Shown here piece by piece: positions 32,401 through 47,400 of a stretch of DNA of 64,000 nt. Within the stretch, counting starts at the first letter, position 1. Every line of letters begins with the position of its first letter. Where the stretch lies: NCBI GenBank assembly GCA_950097015.1, contig CATNEN010000001.1:5193001-5257000 (forward strand). The letters run 5' to 3'. This DNA is from Macrostomum hystrix. Its lineage: Eukaryota > Platyhelminthes > Macrostomidae. The notes under the pieces are model-generated. The model ran no database searches. It saw nothing but the letters and a program-made list of their open reading frames with translations, and was not told the DNA's origin. The position numbers and the translations under genes are program-made.

Positions 32401-35344
32401 TCAGGAGTAAGTGAAATGGGCAGTATTATCTTTTCGCTGGCCGCGGGTCTAGTGTCCGCAAATGATGTGCCACTGCCCGCAGCCCTCCTGCACTTATTAT
32501 TCTTATTATTAAGTATAATAATAATAAGTTACACTTGCCCCGATTCTGCCAGATGAGTAGCCGACAGCACAGCCGCAGCTATTGCGTGGCGCATCTGAAT
32601 TCTGCTGTTCGGTCCATGGACTGGGCGACACTACACCCACCCCTAATTACCCCAGATAGTATCTGGTGCCCATTTAACTACTTGATAAACTGAAGTAATG
32701 CAGAGTGTAGTGTCCTGCTAACGGACACAATTTTTTCCAGTGGAGTGAGGAATCAAACCCCCAACCTTCTACTCGTGAGTCCGACGCTCTAACTACTAGG
32801 CTGCAACCTTCTTGTTGGTTGAAGAGAATAGCATTGAAACGGGGATAATAGGGATAAACGTTACTTACAGAACATAAGCGAGAACACCGACAGCCCACAT
32901 GTCGGTGTAGAAGCCAACGGGCTCGTTTTCGGCAATCTCAGGTGCAGCAAACTCCGCCGTAGCGGTTGTAACTTTGGCGGGTTCGTTTGGAGTCAGCTTT
33001 GTGGCCAGTCCGAAGTCAATTATCTTGATATTGGTCGACTTTGAAGTCTCACAAATTAGGTTCTCCGGCTTTATATCCAGGTGGACAACTCCCTGCTCGT
33101 GCATATGCTTCAGACCCTCACACACCTGACGAATGTAGTTTACAACCTCCGCTTCAGACATCTTGTACGTGTCATCCGCAATCCTATCAAAAACTTCGCC
33201 ACCAGACAGGAATTCCATGATGAGTACCATTTCGTTGACGTCATCGTATACGTCGTGAAGGTTGATAAGCTTGGGATGATGCAGCATGTTCATTATGTTG
33301 ACCTCATTCCTGACCGTAAGCTTGTCAAGAGTAAACGGGGTGTCGATAAATTTTGCCACAAAAATCTGTCCAGTTGATCGCTCCTTACAGCGGTACACAA
33401 CGCCGAACGCACCGCTGCCAAGCTCCTCCAAAATCTCGTAGTCATCGTAAACCGAGCCTGACTTAATAGTGACCGGATAAGGCCGGTGCCTATCCCACAG
33501 GTTGTTGTAGCACTTGTCATAGCTGTCAGGCTTCTGAATTTCATTATTGCGTCGCTTCAGGCCGTCCACCATAGTGCCTTCGCCGCCAGACCTTCGGACA
33601 AGCGCTTGCGGCTCAGCTAGGCGGTGTGGACCACTAACCGCTGAGGGATCGCTGCGACCGTAGAGATTCTCGGCCACCACGCGGAACTCGTACTGTTTGT
33701 CTTTGACCAGGCTGTCGATGCTGGCCTGACAAAAGCGCGACTGGCTGCAGCGAACCCAATTTTCGTTGGGCAGTTCCCGTTTTTCAACAAAAAAGCCGCT
33801 GATGTAGCCGCCACTCTCCATCGGATTAACAGCCGGCTGCCAAGAGAGAACAATGTTCGTGTCTGTCACAGACTCAACACGAAGACTGCGCGGCGGTTCA
33901 GGTCTGTCATTCACATTGACTTCCACACTTGCACTGGCGGCTCCAAGTTCATTCTGGAGCGTCAGGGTGTACACGCCGGCGTCACTTTGGCTCAAGTCAT
34001 TGATGGTCAAAATGCAGTGACGATCTTTCAACTCCATCTCGTATTTTCGAGCACCGGGCTTTATCTCTTTGCCGTTTAACTTCCATTGGGCAGTCGGCTT
34101 TGGATAGCCGGAGTAAAGTAGCTTTATTGTCAGATTGTCACCCTTGTCCATCACTGCTGGTGCATCAAATCGAGCAGGCTTCTTAATCTTTGGCTCCGAG
34201 TGCACCGTGAGAGTTGTCCGACTAGTTCTAGAACCAGCTTTGTTTCCAACCCGGACGCTATATTCGTCGGAGTCTTCGAGGCAGCAGCTGTTAACTATGA
34301 GATAGTACTTGTTTCCATCCTTTCCAATGTCATAGCGCCCTGTCGGATTGAGCTCACGAACGCCCTTGTACCAAGTGACATGAAATGGCGGAGAGCCATC
34401 CAATTCTACCTGAAACTCAGCTCTCTTACCCTCCTTGACTTGAAGATTGCTTAGGAGGGTTTTAAATTCTGGAAGCGTCAGCGCCTCTGGATCTCGAACG
34501 GTCACCTTTTTGGAGGCCTCCGACGCGGGACTAAGTCCGGCCTCATTTTCAGCGTAGACTCTAAACTCGTAGTCTTTGCCCTCGATCAGACTTGGAACAT
34601 TTAGCATCGTTGTTTGCACGGGGGCAAAGTTGACCCGCGTCCAGTTGTCACCTCCTGCTTCGCGCTTTTCCACATAGTAGCCCGTGACCCTGCCACCGCC
34701 GTCAGAAATTGGCCTTGCCCAGCTAAGTGAGACGAAATCACCACCAATCTCTTCGACTGATACACAACCAGGGCACTTTGGCTTATCTGAAATAGAATTC
34801 ACCAATGTTGGACATTAGATCGCAGCATTAAAGCATTCTTTGGATAATATGCTAAAAATGTTTGATCGCGAGACGCATGCTAGCCATTTTCCTTCCCTGA
34901 GCTTTTGGCCTAATGTTTATTGAAGCTAATTGCATTACGGGTGAGAGTTCAGTAGTTAGTTGGTATTGACTTACCAAATGGCATTTTGGCCACAATGGAG
35001 GTTGCAGTTGCCACTGGCTCACCGCCACCATTTTCATTGACAGCGTACACACGAAAATTGTACTCAGAGTGCTCAATTAGGCCTTGCACATCAACCTGGG
35101 TGTCCTGCAGAGATAATAAAATGTGAATTGATGGAGGCTTAACAGAAAGCTAGAGGCAGAACAATTTTGTGTAACCGAGCCGCGATGAATAAGATACTGC
35201 TTGCCCAGCTAACTTTTGCGTTGTTGCTATCGTCAAGCGAATCGGGCAATATAACAGTGGGAGGGAACAGTACCACAATTGAGAACGAGCTTGTCACTAC
35301 TGCTGGAAGCTCAGTTTCTACTGTGGCGTTGACATCTGAAGCAG

Positions 35345-35406
<62 letters not shown>

Positions 35407-38400
35407 ACATCTGGAACTACAACTAAAGCTCAGAATCAGACAACTACACCTACAGCCACTACGCAGTCTGCTCGACAGTTGCAGCAGGTCGTTGTGGACA
35501 GAAACCTTGCCACCTACAAAGCCAGCAGTCTAGATGCTGCTATTATCATTCTACCAGCTATCTTTGTAGTCGGTGGCGTCTTTGTAGTATACAAAATAGT
35601 TGTTATGAGCCTTTTTAGTGGACTATAAGTATAAGTTATTACTTTAAGTAGCTTTTCTAAAAAATATACAGATTTTCGGTTTATGACGACCAGAATGATG
35701 CTTTGAAGCATTGCTCTTACCTTGCAATGAGAAGTAACAGGAAGCCAGTTGCCTTTTCCTAATTCTTGTCGTTCCACAACATAGTGAGAGATTTTTGATC
35801 CTCCATCATCTTTTGGAGGCTTCCAACTTAGCCTGCATGAGCTCTTGGTTACATCGGTCACATCGAGAGGCCCAGAAATAGGACCTGGTTTGGCGCGCAC
35901 TTTTAGCTTGAATGGAACAGTTGCAGAGCCGCTGTCGTTTGAAATCTCTAGGCGATAGTCTCCAGTATCGTCTCTTTGAAGGTCTTTTAGCTGAACGACT
36001 ATATAATCGTCGAATTCTTGCATTTTCAAGTTTTGCGAGTTGGTGTGATTTGCGCTGCCCTTCTTCAAGCCAAGACACATAGGTCCGTTGCCAGAGAAGA
36101 ACACCTTGAACTTAACAGAGTCACCAACCTCGCCGACTTGGTCGGGCACAACTTTATCGACTCGAGGTGGCTTTTGAACAGACAATCTGGCTGAGGTTGT
36201 TTCTTTGCCAGCCTTGTTGGCTAGCTCGCATGTGATTTCTCCAGCGTCGTTCTCTGTTAGGTTCGTGAAAGTCAGACTAACTACGTCTCCATCGTTTGTC
36301 ATCTGCACAGATGAAGAGGGGCGAAGCTCGATGCCGTTGCGAAACCAGCGAACCTGCGGTGGCGGCTTTCCATCAACCCGGCAGGAGAAAGTCGTCGATC
36401 CGCCAACCGGTCCGCCAGCAGACTGCAAGCGGCTTAGAAACTCGGGTGCGCTGCCCGCTGATTTGTCCAGTACGCGAGTTGGCAGCGACGGAGGCGAAGG
36501 GTCGCCTTCACCAGCTGCGTTTAAAGCCGTCACTCGAAACTCGTACTCTTCGTTTTCGTCGAGCCCGTCAATCAAGGCGTCTGTGGCGGAGCCTGGCACC
36601 AGAATGGCCGACTCCCAATCTCCGTTTGCTCGCCTCTTCTCCACTTTGAACCCAAGCAGTCGGGATCCGCCCTCGTTGAGAGGTTTTGTCCACTCGAGCT
36701 CTGCATAGTTTTTGCCAGTCTTGGCAACTAAGGGAGTGCCAGGATTGCCAGGCGTTGTGACTTTCGATTTGGTTTCCACGGGCTTCGTAGCGGCGCTTGG
36801 TTCTCCGAGCCCAGCCTCGTTCTTAGCTCTAACGCGAAATTCGTACTTTGTATTTTTATCCAGATTCATGATGGTGAACTTTGTGTCCTTACTTGGAAAC
36901 TCGTTCGCCTTTTTCCACTTGCTCCCATTTGGCTCCTTGTACTCGACAATGTAGCCCTGGATCCGACCTCCACCATCGCTTTTTGGCTTCTTCCATGCTA
37001 GACTAACTGATGTCTCATCCACGTCCTTCACTTCGACATCATCAGGCTCGGCAGGCCGGCTGCACTCCGGCTGAGGTACCACACTCGTCTCAAGCTCAAG
37101 CGGCTCGCTAATACCGTACTGATTTTCGGCGCTGACTCTGAACTTCACTGGCTTTCCTTCTTCCAGGCCAAATGCTTCGTATTCAGTCTTTCGAACGAAT
37201 TTGGACAATGGAACCCATTCTCCTGTTCTTGGATCCTGCTTCTCCACAATGTAGTTGTCCAATGGCACTCCGCCATCCTCCTTAGGTTGGCCCCAACTCA
37301 AAGTGCAACTGTCGCGACCTACCTTCGATGCTGTCAGTGGCCCTTCTGGCTTGCCTGGCTTGTCAACAACGCTGACCTTTGTGTCAATAGCATCTTTCCC
37401 AGCCTTATTTCTAAGTGTAACAGTATAGCGACCGTGATCGGATTTAGAGGCCTTTCTGCAAACAATGACTACTTCTGAAGCCTCTTGTTTGATCTCGAAA
37501 CGTTCGACTGACACTGGGCTTCCGCCATGCATACAGTCAACCTCTTCTGGAGGCGAGCCTTGATAAGGAATTTTTATTTTAAACTCTTCACCAACCGGAG
37601 CAACGACATCTCTCGACGCAAAGTCGGTCAGAATTCTAGGCGCTGTTTGGGGCGCAGCAACCTTCACAAGATCTGTCGAAGGGCTGGAGGCACCAGGGCC
37701 AGCCTTGTTTACTGGTGTAACGCGAAACTCGAACTCTTTCCCTTCGAGAAGATTTCTGACAGTGAAATCGGTGCCTGGAACAGGGGCAACGCTAGCTTTT
37801 GTCCAGCTCTTCTCACCCTTCATGCGCTTCTCAACAATGTAGCCTGAGACAGGGGGAGTTGCAGCCGACTTCTTTGGTGACTCCCAGCTTAATGAGACGC
37901 TATCTGCAGATACGGCATCAATAATAGGCTTATCGCAGGCGGCCGGAGGGTCGTATGGAGGCTTGGGCACCACTGGACCGCTTGTTTCAAGCGGTGCGCC
38001 TCGGCCCATGCTGTTCTCAGCCATTACTCTGAACTCGTACGGCTGACCCTCTTCGAGGTTTCTAACCGTTAGGCTAGTCAGGGCAACGTAGCTGCTCACA
38101 GGTGTCCAATCTTGAGCGCCCTGGAGACGCTTTTCAACGATGTAGTTTGTCACTGGGTCACCGCCGTCATCTACTGGTGGCTCCCATTGTAACGTCACTT
38201 GATTTGAGTCACGGTCCTTTACAGCGATTGGTCCCTTACAGGGGCCAGGCTTATCCAAGACGGTAACTTTCAGCGATCCTGAATCCTTCCCAATTCCGTT
38301 GTCTAATGTAATTCTGTACTCTCCTGAGTTTTTGCCTGATGCGGCGGCAACAGAGAAAGTCACGTCGCCAGAGTCACCGTCTGAGGATTCGTTGATCTTC

Positions 38401-41400
38401 AGTTTGCCATGCGAATTCGGCTCGAATAGCTCGCCGTTCCTCTCCAAGTGTACCGTCGGCTTAGGAAAGCCCTTATAAGGCACGCGAATGATAAGATCTT
38501 CGCCTGCTTTGATCACAATGTCTCGCAACTTTGAAAGATCCAAAAGTGGTCTCTCCGGTCTGTTTTCGGCCTTTGTTAGTTGAGTCGGGCGCGTAGCCTC
38601 TCCCATACCGGCCTCGTTTGTGGCAGAAACTCGGAACTGAGCTTCCTCACCTTCTTGCATTGGTACAAATGCGTAGCGCTCATTAGAAGGCACGGATTTC
38701 ACCACCACCCACTCACCATCCGGAACCTTTTTCTCAATAATGTATCCCTGAATCTTTCCTCCGCCGTCACTTTTCGGCTTCGACCAGCTGAGCTGAACGC
38801 CGTCTCGTTTCTGCTTGTCGACATTTAGGTCACCTGGAGGTCCGGCAGCAAAAACAGGATCACGAATTGTCAATGGTGACGTTGCTGCAGTCGGAAGTCC
38901 CGGGCCAGCTTCGTTGACAGCGGAAACTCTAAACTGGTATTCTCGACCTTCGGTCAGATGAGAAACACTGAAGTTAAGACGCTCTGTAGTTGGAAATAGG
39001 GGTGTAACTTTCTCCCAGTCACCACCACGAGACTGTTTTTCAATTAGGTAGCCACTAACAGGATTTCCGCCATCGGATTTGGGCGGCTTCCAGGCCAAGG
39101 CCACGTGAAATCTGTCATAGGAGGTGATGCTCAAAGCTTCCGGAGCTCCTGGCGCATCGAAAGGATTTTTAGCATACGCCGGTGCGCTAGACTCAAGCGG
39201 CTCGCTGACTCCGAATCGATTGGCTGCTCTAACTCTGAAACGATAGCGCCTGCCCTCTCTTAGGTGCTTGACTGGGCAGTGAGTCTCTGGGGACGAGCCA
39301 AACACTTTCTCCCACACGCTAGACTGTTCTTCACAGAACTCGACGATGTAGTCCGTGATCTCACAGCCACCGGTGTTCTTTGGCGGCTTCCATTCCAAAT
39401 TGCAGGACTCCGATCTTACGTCTTTTACTTCCAATGGTCCCTCTGGTGGATCAGGCTTGTCCAGTACTATCACTTTCACAACAGCTTCCGCTGAACCAAA
39501 ATTATTGCTAAGCGACACTTTGTAGAGGCCTGAATCGCTCTTCTTCGCACTGCTGATCAGGATCCCGACAGCTTCTTCTTCTTCAATTAACTTGGCATCT
39601 CCTGGAATGCCTCCGAAGTCCTTCAGCCAGAAGGCAGCCGGCTTTGGAGCTCCATCGCAGGGTATTTTGAATTCAAGAACTTCCCCGGCCTTCACCCGAA
39701 TCTCATTGTTCGGACCCAGTCCGAGAAAATCAGTGAAGAGCTTCGGCGCCGCTTTCGAGGGCTTTGCTTTGACTGGCTTACTAGCCTCGGAGGGCTCGCT
39801 AGGGCCTGCCTTATTGACAGCCATCAGTCGATACTCATACTCCTTGCCCTCCTTGACGGTGTCATCGCTGAACTCCAAACCTTCGACCAAGTATTTGTTA
39901 GCTCTAGCCCAACGCGTTGCTCGCACCTCCTTGCGCTCGATATGATAGCCCAGTATAGATGCTCCGCCGTCGAATTTTGGCGGAATGTATCTCAGCTTGA
40001 TCACAGCTCTGTCATGATCGATGATCTTCGGCGGATCCGGAGTGTCAGGCTCGTCGAAGGGGTTCTTTATTTTTGTCGGAATTTCCGTCTCCAAGAGATC
40101 ACTTTTGCCCATAGCTGTCTCAGCCAGCACCCTGAATTGGTACTCGTGACCCTCCTTGAGCTTTGTCACTGATAGCGTCGTTCCACTGACCGACTCGGAA
40201 ACAGTCTCCCATTGCATTCTCTGGGTGTCGTACTTCTGCACAATATAGTGTTTGACGGGGCAGCCGCCGTCATCCGCTGGAGGTCTCCATGAGAGCTTGC
40301 AGCTGCTGCTTGTCACGTCTGTCACCTCCAGTGGCGCCTGCGGCTTAGTAGGCCTTGCAAGTACCACAACTTCAACTTCTGCAGAGTCTGAGCCAACTTG
40401 ATTAGTAACAGTCAGTCTATAGAGACCGGTGTGCTTGCGCAAAGCTTCAGTAATCGTTATCTTTGACCAGCCCACATCGGATTGAATCTTGCAATCTTCA
40501 CTGACGGGCTTGCCGGGACCAAGGGTCCAGACCGCATCGGGTGGCGGCTCACCTACAAACCTCAGCTCAATCAGCAGCTCATTGCCAGACTTGATCTGCA
40601 CCGGCCTCACACCAGCCCGATCGATGCGCGGCATGAGAAGCCTCGGCTTGGCTATCACTGGACCGGCGGCAGCACTTGGCTCTGAGTTCCCAGCCTTGTT
40701 GACTGCCACTACTCTGAATTCATACTCATTTAGCTCCTTGAGGCCTTCAACTCGAACTTTCAGCTCTTTGCCTCCGGCTTCCTTTACAGGCGCCCAGTTG
40801 GGCTCAGTCTTGCTGCGCTGTTCGATGATGTACTTGCTTACTGGTGACCCGTTGTCATTCTTTGGAGCTGCCCATTCAATGTCTGCAAAGGTTTTGTCCC
40901 AGTCCACCAGCTTGCATGGCCCGGGTGGATCGGGCGGGTCCCACGGATTGCGCGCGACTGTTTCCTTGGCAGTCTCGAGCCAGTCTGAATGACCTTCGGC
41001 GTTCACGGCGCGAACTCGAAACTTGTACTTGTTCCACTCAATGAGCCCGGTGACTTTGCACTCCTCAACTTCAACAGCTTTGTAGGGCTTCCACTCGCCA
41101 GCTGTAACGTCGAATACTTCAACATCGTAGCCAGTGATGGGCGAGCCTCCATCGTCCTCTGGGGGGTCCCACATCAGTGTGCAGCTGTCGTCAGCTAAAT
41201 CGAGCACATCCAGTGGCTCGCCTGGCTTACTGGGCCGGTCCAGGACTTCAAACTCGAAGGGAACATACTCCTCACCGGCGCTATTGAATAGTTTCAGCTG
41301 GTACATGCCCCTGTCTGACCTGCTAGCACCAGCCGCGCTGTCAAGAACCAGCTCAACTTGGCCTGGCTTCGGAATGGCCTTCAAATTGACCGCCTCCGGC

Positions 41401-44400
41401 ACCGGCTCACCGTTTCTCAGCAGCACCACATTCGGTATGGGGAAGCCCTTTAGCGGTAGGCAGGTAGAAAACTTTTGGCCTCTGCGAATCTTAATCACCT
41501 CTTGCATTTTGCCTTTGAGTCCCGGCGGCTTTTCGCATTCATCAACGTTCATGGTGCACTTGCAGCTGTGCCGGCCGACCTTGACGCTGTACACTCCGGC
41601 ATCGAACAGCTCCAGCTTATGAAAAATCAAGTAGGAGTCGTCGCGAACGTTACTTATTTCGATTCTGTCACTAGGAGCAATAGGTTCTCCATCTTTTAGC
41701 CAAACAATGGGATGCTGCCTGGGATTCCTGACGGCTATCATGAGCTCTTTCTTGCGCCACTCGATGCCTTTTGTGTCGTACAGGCTCTTGCGAAACTCGA
41801 CGTCGGCTAGAATTTAAAAGGGCATTGTGGTTAGTGAAATTGGAATAGTTAATTGGCACCGAAAGTATTTTGGAATTCACATGAGATTCGGTTTAACACT
41901 AGATTTCATAATTTAGAGCCAATTATTTCGAGACAAGGCCTTAAGGAATGCGACTATTGTTTCAGTTTCAGGATTGTGACTGGACAGCAGTGTGCACCAT
42001 AACTTTGTACTAACGGTCCGAGCGTTTGTTCCTCTTTTAGAAGGAATTCGGCCTATGCGCAGCTGTCGCGGCCGTGTCTAAATTTTTTCTGGACTTTCTC
42101 TCAAATACACCTATTTAACGCAATAGACTTTCTGAAAGATTTGCAGGAGAGTAAAAAGCCGATCCAGTTTAAGCCAATCCATCTGGATGCTCATTTGTCT
42201 TATTTCAAGGTTCTGTTTTTCTACTTTCTAGATTCCACTCTTCCGCTCAGAAATATGCCCGCCTAGGAGTTTCAGAAGGAAGTCAGCGCCACATCTGTCG
42301 AGTTTTTACGCCTTCGTTTAGTAGTAGCAGACCGACCAGCGCTGCCTACTTAGACTAGAAGGGAGTGCTACTATGGGAGCATCTATCACAATCACCGATG
42401 GAGCGGGGAAAACTGTTTTAGGGCCGCTTTGTGGAGAGGGTGATTTCCTATCGGGAGGATGGAGCGAAAAGGGGGAGCTTGTTGGGGGGAGAATAAATCT
42501 AGGGTAGTTAGAATGGAGCCAAGTAACAGTAGGTGGGTGCAACTGGGCGTACTTAATCACGTTGGACGTAGCCATATAGTCTACAATGGCACACAGTCGC
42601 TCTCTCGCCGTTAAGCAAAAGGCTTTTAGCTCTGTCTGTTTGATATTTACTCTGTGAAGAAGGATGAAACCGAATTTTTCCCCAGCGGATCAAAAATATG
42701 TACAACAATCAGCGAAATTGTGCTACTAAACGCGAAATTACGGATAAATAATCGAATGCGAAATGCGCCGACTTGATTAATTATGCCGATAAGGGGCAGC
42801 AGAGAAAATAAATAGACTGCCTATAGGAATGAATTACAGCGGGTACGCTGGGGGTCAGTGGAAGGCCACTCACGTCGAATTTCCAGCCTGCCAACTGACG
42901 TGTTCTTGGCAGTGCGAGCTATGATGACGCCATCGTGTTCCAGCTCCAGGTTGTAGACTGTCAGCTTGCGCTTAATCCGCTGCAGAGTCTCCATCTTGAA
43001 TTTGCCTTCTGACTCTTCAAGAAGCTACAATTATACATTTTTCGGTAATTCAGAGTGAGATACTTTTTAGCTAATTTCGGACTAATATATCTGAGTTCGG
43101 AAAGTCATACTAAATCAGCTTGGGGATTGTCGTGCAATTCAATGCCCCCCTCTTAGGAGCAGTGATACTGTACACTGCCTGACAATGAGAAAGTCAGGTC
43201 GCAAGTAGAAAACTTTATGAGTGTATACCTGTTTACACCTTTAGCAACACAAAACCAGTACGGGCCACTCCTGTTTCCTAGAAAACTTTTGTATGCCTGC
43301 TTTTTAGGAAAATGTTTTTGAAAAATGTCAACTCTGGACTATTTACTAGGCAAAAACTTGTCATCATGGATGCTCTTGGACATTCTTGAGGTGGTATTAG
43401 ATCGACAGTGGGAAAGCATAGAATGCGAAAATAAAATTTGCGGCTTTTTCCCCGTTAATTTAAATGATTTATAGCTCATGTTTTCCGAGGTCAAGCGACG
43501 TCGATAGAAAATAGGAATTGTTACATTTCAGCGACGTTCTGTCAACGTTCGAGTTTTAGGCTCCACATATTTTTATTAGCATCTATAGGTTTTGTACGGC
43601 GTATTGTGAAAAGTCTGCCGACGTCGGATTGTTCTACGGGTGATAAAAATATCAATGTCCACATACCTGCACCTTCGATAGGTCCATTGGATCGACCTCC
43701 GGATCCGAGCAGAAAAACCACCTGACTTCAGCGTCCTTATCGTTCACTTCGCAGTCGAAGGCCACCTCTTTATCGCCTTCCACACATTCCTGATCTCGCA
43801 GGCCACGATTGAAAAACCAATTCGGTTCGTCGACGATGACCTCAGTGTAGGTGGCGTCACCATCAACGGTGCAGCCGAATTCAACTTCATCTTCGTCGCG
43901 AGCTTTCACAATGCGCAGCATGCAACGATTCTCTCGGCGTTTGATCTCGTATCGATTCGGTGTGTACTGTCAAATTTGATTTGTGGTCTAATTTTCCACT
44001 TTACGAATAAAAGAGCAACTGCAACATCAGAATATCTCAAGCCTCAGTTTTTTAAACTGATTTTAATATAAAAAGCATGTCAGAGCTAATAGCTCATCTA
44101 TAGATGTCCCCTCAGGGGTTTCTAGCCATAAAGTCTACAAACAAACTGGCTTTAGTTACGAAATCGATGAGGACTGAAAGCGGGAACAGCTTTGGGAATG
44201 ACGTCTCCCTCGCCATCTCATCTCTCTCTGCTCCCAACTATCTCATCTGTCCACTCCCCTGATCTCTCTTATCACTCCACAATCTCATGTCGGTAAAAGT
44301 CAACCTTGTCAGCTCAAAACTATCTACGAGCTATAAACAAATGAAAAAAGTAATTTGCAAAGACAAAAAATGTCTAATTGACCTCGAGCGTTAAGTCATT

Positions 44401-47400
44401 CTATAAGGTGAAATTTGGAGGTCAAGTCTTGAATGCTCCGGGGACGAGTCGTTTCCATGGTCCTCATAATTAGAGCAGTACTGTCAAAAAACATGTTTTT
44501 CGAAAAACAAGGATTGAACTTCTCATGTTTTACTCGGTTCTCAACCCACGCATGCCAATAAAAAGCCATATTTGGACATGAATACCGCACTAATCAGTTT
44601 TGGGAAAAAATTATATTATTATTCGGGACATAGCGATTCTTCGGGGAATTCTGGCTATTCCAATATCCTGCATGTCTGCTGGTCTATTTATAGGGCGATT
44701 GTGGACTGATTTCAGTCGGAAAGTTCTCATTGACTTGACGCTCCCATTAGCGACTTGATTAGGACAAGAACTGTTTCGGCAAAGAGATTGTGACATCATG
44801 ACTGTTGTAAGTTTACTATCATGAGTGCTGCCGGCAAGACACAAACTAAATTTCTTCCTGTTCCATTTTAGAGAGCTGACGTCATTATTGTCTTCCATCT
44901 TGCTGTGGCATTGGTTTACTGCTCAAACCGAGCAACTGCATTCTCTGGTCCTCAGCTTGTCAACCGCACCGAGTTGTTTTCAAACGTCGATGAAAGGCAG
45001 CGTTCAAATCGGTTTTATCAGGTGAATTCTAGTAGAACATTAACCCAAGGTACAAAAGTGCGAAAAATCCTCAAATATTGATACCTATTTCATCATTCCT
45101 GATTAGCACTTAAGTATTATTAAAATTATAATTTGCATTCTTTAACCACATGTTTGTTCTGTCAGTGAAAAATTTTTTCGTGGACAATGCCCCTTCAAAA
45201 CAGCCTCTCTCCTTCCATCTAAAGTCCAACACAGGTCCGTACGCCAAGCTGTTCCACCAGGGCGCCAAAAACTTGCGCCAGACCTGCGGAATCGCTGATG
45301 GGTACGACAGCGGCAGATGGCCTCGGCGGGCCTTGAAGAATGCAGTCGCCGAGGATGAACGAATTTTTGGCGGATTTCCTGCTCAGGCGGGACAGTGGCC
45401 CTGGGTTGTCAGCCTGACCTTCGATGGATATGCCGAATGCGGAGCTACTTTGGTCTCTGATCGATTTCTTGTCACAGCTGCGCACTGCTTCCGAAAGAGG
45501 TAGATAAGCGTTTTCAGGCACATCTTAAGTGTCTTTCTAGTCATTACAGAACTAAGTTTTGCGACCGGTTACCCCTCCACCACAATATCCAGGCCAGACG
45601 CCAGCCGCTGGTCAGCAAACATCGCAAGCTTGGACTTCCTGCGACCCAACGAGCCAGGTGAGCTGCACATCCGGCTCGCCGGCTACCAGATTCATCCCGA
45701 ATACGGGCTGCGCAGCCGAGACGACTTCGACGTGGCCCTGGCCGAATTGACAACGTCCGTAACCTTCTCGAGCAACATCCAGCCGATCTGTCTGTCCGAC
45801 AGTCAGGCCAGGCCTGGGGAGCTGTGCACCGTGGCAGGCTGGGGTCTGACCTTAAACACTGCGCCATACAACCTGCTCAACCAGGTAGGAAACTCAAATA
45901 GATGCGCTTTCATTTCGTCGCTAAGTTTCACTAGGAAGTGGTGCATTTCTATTTAAAAACAGTTTTTTTGTCACGACCTTTTTTCATAGAAACTCTATTA
46001 AAATAATGTTCTATCCGCAACGTTTGTCCACAATTTCAGGTATCCGTGCCAATTGTGCCGGCCAGCAGGTGCAACAGCAGCGCCTTCCCCGACCTCGCCG
46101 GACGCATCACGGACAGTATGTTTTGCGCCGGATACCCTCAGGGCGGCCATGATGCCTGCGCTGTGAGCAAAAGTTTTTTCTATTGTGCAATTTAAAACTT
46201 GCACTTGGATCCTGTGTGACTCAAGCTCACACACCTATTTTCACTCAAATGCAGGGCGACAGTGGCGGTCCGATCATGTGCCAGAGAGGCCCTGCCTGGT
46301 ACCAGTTCGGTGTCGTCTCCTGGGGCAGCGGCTGTGGCAGTGAGTTTTTAATAAATTTGTTTTAGTTCATCGACAACTTTTAATTGCATCAATCCTGTCC
46401 ACCTGTGACCCACAGGTCCTAACACTCCAGGTGTGTACGCCCGCACCGATGGATCTGTGAAAAGGTGGATCGAATCCATTGTTGGGCAGCCACTGTGATA
46501 ACACTTGTTAAAGTGATTTTTTGTGACGCTAAGAAAACTGAAGTTCTGGGCAAGATTTGTTATTGTGTTTTTGGTGAAGGTCTTACCTCTTCTAAAAGAT
46601 TCCTATTGTCTAGCTGTTCTAAAAAGGTATAATTGTACGAGCTATCTGTTCTAAGATTTCATCTGTTTTCATCAAACTACGAGTTGTTTCAGATCTAAAA
46701 AATAGACATCAATCTAAATGCACGACTCACTGAACTAAAATCCAAATTATTCTTTAATCATTTTGAGAAGAAGCAATTTTAGCTGGTGGGTGTCAGGAGA
46801 GATAGTGGGTGTCAGGAGAGATAGTGGGTGTCAGGCAGAGAGTGGGTGTCAGGAGAGATAGTGGGTGTCAGGCAGAGAGTGGGTGTAAGGAGAGATAGTG
46901 GGTGTCAGGTGAGATAGTGGGTGTCAGGCAGAGAGGTTGGGTGTCAGGAGAGATAGTGGGTGTCAGGCAGAGAGTGGGTGCCAGGAGAGATAGTGGGTGT
47001 CAGGCAGAGAGTGGGTGTCAGGAGAGATAGTGGGTGTCAGGCAGAGAGTGGGTGTAAGGAGAGATAGTGGGTGTCAGGTGAGATAGTGGGTGTCAGGCAG
47101 AGAGTGGGTGTCAGGAGAGATAGTGGGTGTCAGGCAGAGAGTGGGTGTCAGGAGAGATAGTGGGTGTCAGGCAGAGAGTGGGTGCCAGGAGAGATAGTGG
47201 GTGTCAGGAGAGATACAGAAGCATTCAGCAGAGGCATTGAGGTGTCAGAAGAGGCGATGGGGCAGTGTCAGTGCCAGTTCATGCAGTGAGGTATCAGTTT
47301 AGGCAGTGAGGTATCATGAAACATAAAAGTACAGATCGAAAACAGCTAAACTGAGAGCTAAGGAATTATCAGTTTGGCTTTAGCATTAAGTCAGTAAATA

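Larger units (their letters stand above)
31925..33450 (-). other. Twitchin protein kinase domain
   Basis: Split over exons 10 and 11 (boundary at 32869/32120, in the [10 protein letters not shown] stretch). The glycine loop GSGAFG, the ATP lysine in VAKFI, the catalytic loop HLDIKPEN, the DFG and the APE motifs are all intact, so the kinase should be active. It is the closest in style to twitchin/titin/MLCK kinases. The segment after it (residues about 3170-3230: [14 protein letters not shown], then [11 protein letters not shown]) resembles the autoinhibitory tail of twitchin kinases, which occupies the active site until relieved. Confidence 0.9.

Noticed and set aside
35514-35720. C-terminal extension of the large twitchin frame past 35721
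   Set aside because: A GTAAGA donor at 35720 and an in-phase acceptor at 35105 show this is intron; it overlaps the nested gene on the other strand.
36205-41622. Many plus-strand frames of 60-167 residues
   Set aside because: Antisense shadows of the large twitchin exon.
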